Shown here piece by piece: positions 1-8,742 of a stretch of 64,000 bases of DNA. A program made the translations under genes and the position numbers. The DNA comes from Cyanobacterium sp. uoEpiScrs1 (GTDB lineage Bacteria; Cyanobacteriota; Cyanobacteriia; Cyanobacteriales; Microcystaceae). The stretch covers positions 434,001 through 498,000 of the forward strand of contig NZ_OX373462.1 in the NCBI RefSeq assembly GCF_947331815.1, read 5' to 3'. How positions within the stretch are numbered: the first letter of the stretch is position 1; each line of letters starts with the position of its first letter. A model generated the notes under the pieces. It did not search any database, was not told the DNA's origin, and saw nothing but the letters and a program-made list of their open reading frames with translations.

Positions 1-1
1 T

Positions 2-155
2 CATGGTCAATCTCCTTTCATAGATACAGTCTTTGTCCCTCCATTCTTCTTTGTACCGAGATGTTATTTTGCAGATTGCAGAAGTTGATCCTAATTCTAA
101 AGAATAAGTAGAGCAGAGGTTATTAGCTAAAGTGAGTGACTTGAGTGTCAGAATA
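2..155 (+). pseudogene. psbB: 3' remnant of psbB (photosystem II CP47)
   Basis: This is a decayed C-terminal end of the photosystem II core antenna protein CP47. From base 29 one frame reads VFVPPFFFV, matching the family's VFALLFFFG. After a short deletion another frame (from 51) reads LYRDV, matching LFRDV. A nine-base insert follows, then VDPNSKE, a TAA stop at 105-107 where the family has Gln (EEQVE), then VE and AKVSDLSVR (126-152), matching AKVGDLSTR. The alignment to the family was done from memory. A frameshift, an indel and a nonsense codon mean no product. The gene presumably continues to the left of the window. The psbT remnant follows at 325, keeping the usual psbB-psbT order. Confidence 0.85.
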
Positions 156-324
156 ATAACAAAAGGCGTTCAAAATTTTATCTCAACAAATAAATTTTAT
201 AATCGCTAAACTTTGGAAAATTAGGAGTTGAGAAGAATATTTCTCCTTGCATCTATTTTTCTAGAGTAAAAATCTTCAACTTTTTTGATACACTGGGAAC
301 GCCAGCAATTTTAGGATCATAATC

Positions 325-414
325 AAACGTAGAGTATTGCCTATTATGGTTTTTGCCATAAATTTAGCTATATTGTTTGTCAGTATCGCCTTTCGAGAAC
401 TTTCTCGTATGGAA
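325..414 (+). pseudogene. psbT: psbT remnant (photosystem II protein T)
   Basis: An ungapped 30-codon match to PsbT, a one-helix photosystem II subunit of about 31 residues. The frame reads V at 334, I at 343, V at 349, LA at 364-369, LF at 373-378 and then IAFRE at 385-399, the family signature. The family continues PPRIEK; here it is LSRME, so both prolines are lost. The codon aligned with the start Met (325-327) is AAA, and the stop position (418-420) is TTA, so the gene has no start and no proper end. It lies between the psbB remnant and nrdR. The identification rests on a remembered family sequence, but the match is colinear over the whole protein. Confidence 0.85.
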
Positions 415-607
415 CAATTAAGTTTCGGTTATCAACTCTATGAAAATCAACTGCTATTAATATAGCTTCCGGGTTTCTTTTTTTCTTTTACAGAAGATAG
501 ATAAATAGAATAGATCAGCGTAGCTCGTTCTGTTTGGATTGTTCATTTGTTACTGTACTATTGGCTAGCTTATTGTTGATTCAATATCCGTTATTACGAA
601 CAGTTTC

Positions 608-1159
608 ATGCAATGTCCTTACTGTCAACACATTAATAGTCGTGTTTTAGAATCTCGCTCCTCTGAAGGGGGGCAAAGTATTCGTCGCCGTCGCGAATGT
701 TTAAGCTGCAAACATCGTTTTACAACTTACGAGCGAGTAGAATTTGTTCCTATCATTGTAATTAAACACGACGAAAAAAAAGAATCTTTTGATCATTCTA
801 AATTATTGCGAGGGATGGTGCGCGCTTGTGAGAAGACAGGAATTACTCATCAGAGACTGGAATCGATTGTTGACGAGATTGAAGCCCAATTACAGCAGCG
901 CCCCCAGAGAGAAGTAACCAGCCAAGAAATTGGACAACTAGTCTTGGATTATCTTCGTCAAGAAAGTGAAGTAGCATATATTCGATTTGCATCTGTTTAT
1001 GGTCGCTTTCAAGGTATTAACGATTTTGTAGCGACTCTAAAGCAATTTAGGGAAAAACCCTCCTCCCCAGAAACCCTTTGGTTAAAAAACAATCATAATA
1101 CCCCTGAGCATAATACCTACGATGAAGGGACTTCTTCTTCTATTATGACTTCTTCTTAG
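608..1159 (+). CDS. nrdR: Transcriptional repressor NrdR
   Basis: Nucleotide-sensing repressor of ribonucleotide reductase genes. The N-terminus carries the zinc ribbon: CPYC at residues 3-6 and CLSC near residues 31-34, with the RRRREC stretch between them. An ATP-cone domain follows (about residues 48-138: [19 protein letters not shown] and on to the [13 protein letters not shown] segment). The 183-residue length is slightly above the usual 150-180 because of a Ser/Thr-rich tail. The ATG at 608 places the first zinc-ribbon Cys at position 3, as in the family. It follows the psbB and psbT remnants and has lost any transcription it shared with them. Intact. Confidence 0.95.
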   Translation: MQCPYCQHINSRVLESRSSEGGQSIRRRRECLSCKHRFTTYERVEFVPIIVIKHDEKKESFDHSKLLRGMVRACEKTGITHQRLESIVDEIEAQLQQRPQREVTSQEIGQLVLDYLRQESEVAYIRFASVYGRFQGINDFVATLKQFREKPSSPETLWLKNNHNTPEHNTYDEGTSSSIMTSS

Positions 1160-1735
1160 AAGCCGGTTAAATAAAAAAAATGCTAAGATTGAAGACGTAC
1201 CGTAGGGAGTGCGGAAACTTACGCTCATGGGAGGTGCTCATTTAGGGGCGGCTAGATAACAAATAGTACGTCGAGCATGACATCACTTCAGTAGATGGTG
1301 GATTATATCAAACCATTACGAGGTGAGCCTGGGAATCTCCAGAATCAGGAGTCTATCTCTGTAAACATTAATGGATTAGACCGACTCTATCGTCTAATCG
1401 TTCTCAAGGCATAAGTCTATGAGAACTGTATTGGCAGAAAAGTGTCCCGTCAGAGCCATTTTCTTCCCCACTCAATCTATAAGGTATAGTGGTGATCTGG
1501 TCAGTATAGACTTTTATGACTCTTTAGAAATTATAATGAAAGTAATCCCCAATTGCTCGATATTTGGGAATTACGGATGTTATAGTTCATCCCGTCCGGG
1601 TAAAGCCGACAAAACAGAAGCGTCTCGTATTCGACGATGTTTCTATAAACTATAAAATCCCTAAAAGTTAGAAACTGTACACTAGAACAAAAACTAACAC
1701 TTATTGGAGATCAGGTATAGGATAACCTAAGGTAC
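1160..1735. other. Gap rich in hairpins; candidate structured RNA
   Basis: This gap is less AT-rich than the others and holds many inverted repeats: GACGTAC/GTACGTC (1194-1200, 1266-1272), GATTAGAC/GTCTAATC (1374-1381, 1392-1399), TTCTCA/TGAGAA (1401-1406, 1420-1425), an 11-bp arm with one mismatch (1542-1552, 1564-1574), and TTATAGTT/AACTATAA (1580-1587, 1648-1655) enclosing two smaller hairpins at 1591-1600 and 1621-1636. A 78-codon open frame at 1419-1655 resembles nothing I know. I compared it from memory with RNase P RNA, tmRNA, SRP RNA, 6S RNA and common riboswitches and saw no match. It may instead be a worn mobile-element end. Confidence 0.35.
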
Positions 1736-2737
1736 ATGGTAACTCAGAAAACAACAGCTACTCAAGATATTGGCTTCACCCACGAGGATTTTGCGGCACT
1801 TCTCGATAAATACGACTACCATTTTAGTCCCGGGGACATTGTTCCTGGGACAGTTTTCAGTATGGAACCGAGAGGCGCACTTATCGATATTGGTGCGAAA
1901 ACTGCTGCTTATATCCCCATTCAAGAAATGTCGATCAACCGAGTTGACGATCCTGAAGACGTTCTTCAATCGAATGAAACACGAGAATTTTTCATTCTGA
2001 CAGATGAAAACGAAGATGGACAATTAACCCTTTCTATCCGCCGGATTGAGTATATGCGAGCGTGGGAAAGGGTTCGACAACTACAAGCAGAAGATGCTAC
2101 TGTTCGCTCTAATGTTTTTGCTACAAATCGAGGAGGCGCATTAGTACGGATTGAAGGGTTGCGGGGATTTATCCCAGGATCTCATATCAGCACTCGCGAA
2201 GCTAAGGAAGATTTAGTTGGTGAAGACCTACCATTAAAGTTTTTAGAAGTCGATGAAGAACGCAACCGTTTGGTCTTGAGTCATCGCCGTGCGCTGGTTG
2301 AGCGTAAGATGAACGGTTTAGAAGTAGGTCAAGTTGTAGTTGGCTCAGTTCGTGGAATCAAACCCTATGGGGCATTTATCGACATTGGGGGAGTCAGTGG
2401 GCTGCTACATATTTCTGAAATTTCCCATGATCATATCGATACCCCCCACAGTGTATTTGGGGTAAATGATTCACTCAAAGTCATGATCATTGACTTAGAC
2501 GCAGAAAGGGGTCGAATTTCTTTATCGACCAAACAACTTGAACCTGAACCTGGTGACATGCTGAAGGATCGGGATTTAGTGTTTGAAAAAGCAGAAGAAA
2601 TGGCTGAGAAGTATCGCCAAAAACTCATAGCTGAAGCGGAGGGAAAAATACAGCCTGAAGCTCAAGAAGAGGAGTTAGATATTCCATCAGCTTCAGAGTC
2701 AGAAGAGGAACTAGCCACTACTGCAAGTGAGCAGTAA
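1736..2737 (+). CDS. rpsA: 30S ribosomal protein S1
   Basis: RNA-binding ribosomal protein that helps load mRNA on the 30S subunit. Three S1 (OB-fold) domains are visible: about residues 30-100 (GDIVPGTVFSM and GALIDIGAKTAAYIP), 115-185 (GGALVRIEGLRGFIPGS) and 198-270 (GQVVVGSVRGIKPYGAFIDI and GLLHISEIS). A charged, Glu/Ser-rich tail follows. Cyanobacterial and chloroplast S1 proteins are this short three-domain form rather than the six-domain enterobacterial one. The ATG at 1736 gives the expected N-terminus. A clear terminator lies 40 bases downstream. Intact. Confidence 0.95.
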   Translation: MVTQKTTATQDIGFTHEDFAALLDKYDYHFSPGDIVPGTVFSMEPRGALIDIGAKTAAYIPIQEMSINRVDDPEDVLQSNETREFFILTDENEDGQLTLSIRRIEYMRAWERVRQLQAEDATVRSNVFATNRGGALVRIEGLRGFIPGSHISTREAKEDLVGEDLPLKFLEVDEERNRLVLSHRRALVERKMNGLEVGQVVVGSVRGIKPYGAFIDIGGVSGLLHISEISHDHIDTPHSVFGVNDSLKVMIIDLDAERGRISLSTKQLEPEPGDMLKDRDLVFEKAEEMAEKYRQKLIAEAEGKIQPEAQEEELDIPSASESEEELATTASEQ

Positions 2738-2776
2738 TTTAAAAAATATCATTGGGCTTAAAATTGATTAATTAAT

Positions 2777-2799
2777 GAGGGGAAATCCCCTCTTTTTTT
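2777..2799 (+). terminator. Intrinsic terminator of rpsA
   Basis: A GAGGGG/CCCCTC stem with an AAAT loop is followed directly by a run of seven T. It is 40 bases after the rpsA stop codon. Confidence 0.9.
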
Positions 2800-3440
2800 G
2801 GCATAATGCCCAGTATTTTGGGACTTAAATTGTATAATTTGACAAAAAAATGCTCTCACTAGAAATGTGAGTTTGACAAGATTGAAATACATAAAAGAAC
2901 TTAAAAATATTGTCATGTTCAAAGAAAAGTAAATATATTACACTCTAGAATAGGAAATATTTAAGTGAATAATAAAAAGCTAAATTGAATTAGGAACATA
3001 AAATACTAAAAAAACCACCTCAATTGTCGTTTTAACAATAGGCTATTCTTGATAGTGTAATCGGTTAAAAGACTCCACAATTAGAATAATATTTTTACTA
3101 GCTAACTAAATCAACATAACTAATTCAATTTGATAGTAAACATTATCAGAAACGTTACTGTAATTCTTCAGCCGTTAATGCGCTCAATGTTTCTAAAAGA
3201 ACATATACAATAATAGTCAAAGTATCTGTGTGATTATTATACCGAACTTTTGTCTTAGAAATATAAAGAATAATCCTAGTCCAAAAATGTTTAGGCTAAC
3301 CCTCCCGATTATATTTTTTCTAAAAAGTTCCCTGACCATTCATACCCAATTTTTTAGGAATATATTTGTTTTGTTATATTTTCTATAAGACTTAATAACT
3401 TATCCTGTACTTATCTCAAAAAGAGCTAATGCAATAATTC

Positions 3441-3477
3441 CTACCTCCTCACAATATCAATTATTGTGAGGAGGTAG
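3441..3477. repeat. Perfect 16-bp inverted repeat
   Basis: Arms at 3441-3456 (CTACCTCCTCACAATA) and 3462-3477 are exact reverse complements around a 5-base loop, TCAAT. TTTG follows the right arm. It could be the terminator of a gene that has since decayed. Confidence 0.85.
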
Positions 3478-3757
3478 TTTGTCCTTCAGTACTTGGAGTG
3501 ACAGTAATTAAACTAAACAAGAGAATCATCTAATTAGTAGCCAAGCGGACGTAAAGTTATTTAATGTCGCCAAGATATAATTGGATATGCTGGTCCGATT
3601 GCATATCCACAAGCGAAAATCATTAACGTAACGGGAAGCCACAACAGTTTGTATAATTTAAAAAAAATTATCAATAAAGAGAGCCTACTTTATGTTGGTT
3701 TACTTTCATCTTATGGATGTACTAACAGATAAACGATATTATTATGAATCGTCACTA

Positions 3758-4010
3758 CTGCTAAGGTCCTTTACTTGAAAAGTAAATCCTCAAAAGTTGT
3801 CTAGAGCCTGGGTAGCCTGTGAATTGATAGAAATCATTCAAGCTTCAGGAATTTGAGAAAAGCCCCAAAGTCTACCAATTGCAGTTTAGATAGAATTTTG
3901 AGAACTTTTACGTTTAGCAAAGGGTTGATTAGGACTAAAAATCTGGTGATCTTATTGGGAGATATACAGTCACAATGGATAGATAATCTCTGTATGAACG
4001 TCCCCAAATA
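3758..4010 (+). pseudogene. Unrecognised degenerate gene with many stops
   Basis: One frame (codon starts at 3803 + 3n) reads like protein interrupted by stops: AWVACELIEIIQASGI, then EKPQSLPIAV, ELLRLAKG, LGLKIW and SYWEIYSHNG, each separated by a TGA or TAG. Such codons arise by single changes from Trp, Arg or Gln codons. About eight stops lie in 80 codons, so it cannot be expressed. I do not recognise the family. It stands directly before the lytic transglycosylase gene. The call rests on the protein-like composition only. Confidence 0.4.
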
Positions 4011-4059
4011 AGCCAAGAAGGGTTAATAATATATATTTAACTGTTGTTCGGGGAATGGA

Positions 4060-6258
4060 ATGCTCAAGTCACTCAAACAAAAAAATTTCCTCTTTGTTGG
4101 TTTAGGAGTTTTAGGAATCACCATTGTTGGAACAATTCTCCTGGTTCCTAAAAGCATAGAATGGTTCGAGCATAGACAAAAAATACAGATTGAAGAAGCT
4201 CTCAAAGAAGATCCTAATAAACCCTCTATTATCCTTACCTTAGCCGAAGTTCCCTTAAAACAAAGACAGCAAAAACTTCAAGAAATTGCTGAGTCTAATA
4301 CTCTTTCTTTAGAACGTAGTCGTGGCCGTTATTTATTAGCGGTTGATTTACTCAAAAAATATGAAGGAGGCCCAGCTTTACGTCAACTTGACGGATTAGA
4401 CAAAGAATATCCTATTCTAACTCCTTATATTCTCCTTAAAAGAGGAAGAGGTTATGAACTCACAAATGAAATAGATAAAGCTCAAAAAACTTGGAAAATG
4501 CTGGTCAAAACTTATCCCAATGTTCTAGTTGCCGCTGAAGCTCTCTATAAATTGGGAAAATATAATTCTCAATATTGGGATCAGGCGATTGAAAAATATC
4601 CTCAGCATCCCAGTACTCAAACGATTATTCGTCAGCGTATTCAAGAAAACCCAGAACAACCTCAGTTATTGATTCTATTAGCTAAGTACAATGCCAATAC
4701 TTCCAGTACTAACCCGATCCGTGATCGTCTAGTTCAAGACTATGCTAGTCAATTAACCTCCGAACACTGGCAGATGATTGCTGATGGCTATTGGACAACT
4801 AACGAATATAAAAAAGCCGTCCAAGCTTACAAAAAAGCTCCAGTTACTCCTCAAAATCTCTACCGTATTGCTAGGGGACAACAGATTGAATCTCAAACTA
4901 ATAGTACAAATGAGGTCAAGATAGACTATCAACGCTTATTGTCAGAGTTTCCTAAAGCTCTAGAGACAGCAACAGCCTTAAAACAACTTGCTAGATTATC
5001 TGAATCTGAAACGGCTATTGACTACCTTGAGCAAATTATTAAACAATTTCCCGATGAAGCAGGTAATGCCTTAGTAGAAAAGGCTAAACTGTTAGATGGA
5101 ATAGGGCACACAACCGAGGCGGCCAAAAGTAGAGAAACATTAATAACTCAATATCCTAAGTCCGATGCAACTGCTAAATATCGTTGGAATGTGGCAAAAA
5201 CAGCTGCTGAGCAGGGGGATATTCTAAAAGCCTGGACTTGGGCACAGCCGATTACCAATAACAACCCTAAGAGTTCTCTCGCTCCAAAAGCAGCTTTTTG
5301 GGTAGGGAAATGGGCGCAACAGTTAGGTAGATCACAGGATGCTAAGATGGCGTTTGAATACACTATCTCTTATTATCCTCAATCTTACTATGCTTGGCGA
5401 TCAGCAGTTCAGTTAGGCTGGAATGTAGGGAACTTTAATACTATACGTCACACTTTACCCACCGTAATTAAGCCTGATATTCGTCCAGTTCCTCCGGCGG
5501 GATCGGACATATTTAAAGAACTTTATCGTTTAGGACAAGATGAAGATGCGATAGTTCTATTTAAAGCGGAAATGAATGCATTCTCTCAATTAAGTGTTAA
5601 TGAATCTTTTACTGATGCTCTACTAAAACTCATACAAGGAAAAAATCTACAAGGAATTAACCAAGTTTGGAGTCTTCAAAATAAAGACGGGACCGAATCA
5701 GAAAGTCAATTACAAAGACTCAGAAAAACCCCCGAATATTGGCATGCATTGTTTCCCTTTCCCTTCTACGATACAATCATTGACTGGTCTCAAAAACGCA
5801 AACTTAATCCTCTCTTAATTACTTCTTTAATCCGTCAAGAATCCCGTTTTGAACAAGTAATTACCTCGCCCGTCGGAGCAAAAGGGTTAATGCAAGTGAT
5901 GCCAACAACAGGTGAATGGGTAGCTAATAAAATAGCCCTGAAAGACTATTCTTTGGGCAATCTTAAGGATAATGTTAATTTAGGAACTTGGTATTTAAAC
6001 TACACTCATGAGACCTATGGCAATAATTCGTTATTAGCTATTGCTAGTTACAATGCAGGACCTGGTAATGTTTCAAAATGGATAAGGAGATATCAGGTTA
6101 GTGATCCTGATTTATTTTTAGAAAAAATACCCTTTCAAGAAACAAAAGGTTATGTAGAGTCTGTATTTGGTAATTACTGGAATTATCTTCGTATTTACAA
6201 TCCTGAGATAGGGCAATTATTATCGAAGAAAACTCATAAGGAATTTATTCAAAAGTAA
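4060..6258 (+). CDS. Lytic transglycosylase with Slt domain
   Basis: Membrane-anchored murein lytic transglycosylase that cleaves the MurNAc-GlcNAc bond and leaves 1,6-anhydro ends. A single transmembrane anchor sits at about residues 10-28. A long helical-repeat region (TPR-like units such as YPKSDATAKYRWNVAK) fills about residues 60-550. The catalytic SLT/goose-lysozyme domain is at about 580-705, with the catalytic Glu in the RQESRF motif (Glu594), GAKGLMQVMP and SYNAGPGN. The 732 residues are typical of cyanobacterial Slt proteins. The last codons form the left arm of a 28-bp perfect hairpin that includes the stop codon. It is intact and suggests that a peptidoglycan wall is kept. Confidence 0.9.
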   Translation: MLKSLKQKNFLFVGLGVLGITIVGTILLVPKSIEWFEHRQKIQIEEALKEDPNKPSIILTLAEVPLKQRQQKLQEIAESNTLSLERSRGRYLLAVDLLKKYEGGPALRQLDGLDKEYPILTPYILLKRGRGYELTNEIDKAQKTWKMLVKTYPNVLVAAEALYKLGKYNSQYWDQAIEKYPQHPSTQTIIRQRIQENPEQPQLLILLAKYNANTSSTNPIRDRLVQDYASQLTSEHWQMIADGYWTTNEYKKAVQAYKKAPVTPQNLYRIARGQQIESQTNSTNEVKIDYQRLLSEFPKALETATALKQLARLSESETAIDYLEQIIKQFPDEAGNALVEKAKLLDGIGHTTEAAKSRETLITQYPKSDATAKYRWNVAKTAAEQGDILKAWTWAQPITNNNPKSSLAPKAAFWVGKWAQQLGRSQDAKMAFEYTISYYPQSYYAWRSAVQLGWNVGNFNTIRHTLPTVIKPDIRPVPPAGSDIFKELYRLGQDEDAIVLFKAEMNAFSQLSVNESFTDALLKLIQGKNLQGINQVWSLQNKDGTESESQLQRLRKTPEYWHALFPFPFYDTIIDWSQKRKLNPLLITSLIRQESRFEQVITSPVGAKGLMQVMPTTGEWVANKIALKDYSLGNLKDNVNLGTWYLNYTHETYGNNSLLAIASYNAGPGNVSKWIRRYQVSDPDLFLEKIPFQETKGYVESVFGNYWNYLRIYNPEIGQLLSKKTHKEFIQK

Positions 6259-6283
6259 ATTCCTTATGAGTTTTCTTCGATAA
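6220..6283. terminator. 28-bp perfect hairpin spanning the transglycosylase stop codon
   Basis: The left arm (6220-6247) is coding sequence at the end of the transglycosylase gene. The right arm (6256-6283) starts with its TAA stop and is an exact 28-base reverse complement. The loop is 8 bases (TTCAAAAG). It probably ends transcription or protects the mRNA end. The perfect copy of coding sequence suggests recent origin. Confidence 0.9.
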
Positions 6284-7145
6284 AGTTAACTATTTTCTTA
6301 GTAAAATACATGTAATTGCTTGACTTTTTATTTGTTTTCTGTGAGAAGAATATTTTTCCATGCTAAGTCTACCAGACTAGCAGCAATTAAATTCCAGAAC
6401 TTTTATTGTTAATTTAATATGTAATCCCACAATACTACTTTTGTTTACTTTAAGCTCAACTAAAAATAATAATAATTCTTCTAGCACAGCCGGACTAACT
6501 ATTTTGCTTATTAAAAATTACATAGAAGTAACTTTTTGTTATTGTAGTAAAAAGTTTTATGTATATCAGTAATATATAAGTCTTAAAATACAATATTTAT
6601 ATATTACCCATTTATCATAATATCCTATTCAATTATTTTTTATTTAACTTTAATTTCAAATATTTTATAATTTTTCTCATAAAGAAAAATAAATAATTAA
6701 GCTAGATAATATAGATTACTTGAGCTTGATTAACAAGTATAAATTATGTTAAATAGTTATATATGCATTAGATGTTTTCTCTAAAATAGTTCGTTGTGAT
6801 TAATGATTAAAATAAAAAAATATGCTTGTACGTGTAATTTAATTACACTTAAGTACAGTATAAATATGTTGACTATTAAGATATTTGATTACTGTTAAAT
6901 AGTTTTGGATTGGTCTAAATAAATTATAGTTGTCTCATATTTTTTAAAAAATAAATATATTATATCCAATACTTTAGTAATTTATATTACTATTGCAGTC
7001 AATAATAGTTAAATAATGAGTTATGTTTTTGTATTCGAATAAACTATTTTATGTTTACTATTTATAAAATACGCTATCCTTAATCGTGAATATGCTAAAA
7101 AAGCTTAGTCTTTACTGTTAGTCGTCACCATCTTTAGACGGCTGT

Positions 7146-7192
7146 ACACTATATATTATTTTTACTTAGATATTAAAAATAATATATAGTGT
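7146..7192. repeat. Perfect 19-bp inverted repeat
   Basis: Arms at 7146-7164 and 7174-7192 are exact reverse complements around a 9-base loop. The arms are AT-rich (ACACTATATATTATTTTTA). Confidence 0.85.
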
Positions 7193-7282
7193 TGTTAAAT
7201 AAGGTCGGATTGACATTACAATTAGTCAACAATTTTATTAAATACCAATATTTTTTAAATAAGATGATATGATGAGGGACTC

Positions 7283-7314
7283 TAAAACCAAAACCAAGTT
7301 ATCATGATTCCACT
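7283..7314 (+). promoter_or_regulatory. Upstream element shared with the lipoprotein gene
   Basis: This 32-base stretch matches 34756-34787 at 26 of 32 positions. The core AAAACCAAAACCAAGTTATC differs at only two positions in the other copy. It lies 36 bases before the ATG at 7350. It could be an operator or a promoter region. The function is inferred only from its repetition. Confidence 0.35.
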
Positions 7315-7349
7315 CACAAAAAACTGAATCAGTAACACATGAAATCGAT

Positions 7350-8390
7350 ATGACTGCCGTTCCTCCTTCTACTGATAAGATTATTGATGCCCTCGAAACC
7401 CCTATAGAATTTAATTTTCAACTCCCTGATCCTGAAGACGAAGCCGTTCAGGAGATAGACTTTCGGCAACAGCTAGATACGGTCTGGAAGGTTTGTGATC
7501 GCTTTGACTTACAAACCGATATTTGGCGAGGACGTATTTTACGGGCTATCCGCGATCGTGAAAAAAAAGGTGGAGACGGGCGAGGAACGGGGTTCCTCAA
7601 TTGGCTTAAACAAAGAGAGATAACTAAAAGTCAAGCTTATGCTCTCATCCAACTTGCTAATAGTGCAGATGCTCTGTTAGCAGAAGGACAGCTAAATCTC
7701 AACTCTATTAATAATTTTAGTAAACGGGCATTTGTTGAAACTGCTAAATCTGATCCTGAAGTACAAAAATTGATTAGTGAAGCTGCCCAGAATGGTGACC
7801 ACATCACCCGACGGGAAGTTAAACAACTCTCTGATCAATGGACAGCTATGAGTTCGGAATTACTTCCAGATACAGTCAAAGAAAAAGCTTCTGAGGGTAC
7901 TTTGCCTGCTTGTAATTTGGTACCTCTAGTTAAAGAGATGGAAAAGTTACCCGATGGACACATTGATTTGATTCAAAAGGAAGTTAGCGAAAACCCCGAT
8001 GTTGATACTGTTAAACTTCTCACTTCGGAGGCACGAAATTTAGCAAAATATCTAGATGCAGCTTCCAAAGTGCAAACCCTTAAAAATCACTCAATTGACT
8101 TAGAAATGGCCTTAGAAGAGGCATTAAGGTTGGATTGTTTAAGTACAACAGCTGCTCTGGTTACACAAGCCACCCAACTTGAACAAACTGTCGCTAAACT
8201 TTATACTACTTGGAAACGGGTAGGAAGTCTGGCTGATAGGTTATATGTTGACACAGGAGCAAGTAATCCTAATTTGCGATCAATGTTAACTTCTCTAGAA
8301 TCTTTAAACAGTGAAGTTATTGAAGTGCAACTGGATGATGCAGGGGAAAAAATAGTCCGTTTGAGGGTTATGACCAATGAGAGTGGTTAA
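7350..8390 (+). CDS. Conserved cyanobacterial protein, function unknown
   Basis: A soluble, mostly helical, acidic protein of 346 residues that I cannot assign to a named family. After an acidic N-terminus (DPEDEAVQEIDF), a central part contains WLKQREITKSQAYALIQLANS (about residues 89-109) and ITRREVKQLSDQW (about 151-163), which look like helix-turn-helix or ParB-like helices. The C-terminal half has coiled-coil-prone helices. No signal peptide or membrane segment is present. The ATG at 7350 is the first good start in frame. A DNA-binding or replication-linked role is possible but only inferred. The gene is intact among decaying sequence, so it is probably under selection. Confidence 0.6.
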   Translation: MTAVPPSTDKIIDALETPIEFNFQLPDPEDEAVQEIDFRQQLDTVWKVCDRFDLQTDIWRGRILRAIRDREKKGGDGRGTGFLNWLKQREITKSQAYALIQLANSADALLAEGQLNLNSINNFSKRAFVETAKSDPEVQKLISEAAQNGDHITRREVKQLSDQWTAMSSELLPDTVKEKASEGTLPACNLVPLVKEMEKLPDGHIDLIQKEVSENPDVDTVKLLTSEARNLAKYLDAASKVQTLKNHSIDLEMALEEALRLDCLSTTAALVTQATQLEQTVAKLYTTWKRVGSLADRLYVDTGASNPNLRSMLTSLESLNSEVIEVQLDDAGEKIVRLRVMTNESG

Positions 8391-8742
8391 CCATTATGTT
8401 TCTCTCAATGAGTTGCGTATATAGCACTGACGTCTTTGATTTGGGATATGACTTGAAAATTAAATTTTCTGGCATTTATTTATTGAGCTTTAAATCTAGT
8501 TTTTTTACCTAAAAAGCTAGATTTACATTGATGCCGTAAATTGCCAATATAAATCTTGTAACTAATAGTACTTTTGTCCCCAATGTGTTGCGAGTCGTAA
8601 CCTGTTGGCTAGAAACAAGACACATAGACAAAGTTAGGGTAAACTCTAAATGGTCATTATTCAAAAAAATGGTTTATCTAGTAGAAAAGTATTTAGCGTA
8701 GTAAAACAATAAACGTTGTCTATTAATAACTCTTAATTTTTT
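8391..8742. other. Gap with a terminator-like hairpin
   Basis: A 352-base gap. TAAATCTAG at 8491-8499 pairs with CTAGATTTA at 8517-8525, with T-rich and A-rich sequence between them. This is a plausible terminator for the upstream gene. Nothing else is recognised. Confidence 0.5.

Larger units (their letters stand above)
2800..4059. other. AT-rich gap with a large hairpin and a degenerate frame
   Basis: A 1.26-kb gap between rpsA and the transglycosylase gene. It holds a perfect 16-bp inverted repeat at 3441-3477 and a gene-like frame full of stops at about 3758-4010 (both listed separately). The remainder is AT-rich and shows no recognisable gene. Around 3540-3650 a short GC-richer stretch could be another eroded gene, but I cannot identify it on either strand. 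Confidence 0.5.
6284..7349. other. Very AT-rich gap
   Basis: About 1.07 kb without a recognisable gene on either strand. It contains a perfect 19-bp hairpin (7146-7192) and, near its end, a 32-base element (7283-7314) that recurs before another gene at 34.8 kb. Nothing else could be supported. Confidence 0.5.

Noticed and set aside
1194..1272. Known riboswitch or ncRNA (B12, TPP, 6S, RNase P, tmRNA, SRP)
   Set aside because: None of the conserved sequence boxes of these families could be found; only the stem structure supports an RNA.
1201..1350. C-terminal end of an IS200/IS605 TnpB gene
   Set aside because: A short ESPES-like peptide could be read in one frame, but stops interrupt it and no catalytic motif is present. 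The evidence is too thin to call.
1419..1655. 78-codon open frame between nrdR and rpsA
   Set aside because: No recognisable family, no ribosome-binding site, and it coincides with a series of hairpins. I treat it as non-coding.
3758..4010. Gene using TGA/TAG as sense codons
   Set aside because: All intact genes here end normally at such codons and contain none internally; decay is the simpler explanation.
7350..8390. Possible ParB-like partition protein
   Set aside because: Two segments look like helix-turn-helix helices, but the ParB core motifs are not seen. I left the function open.
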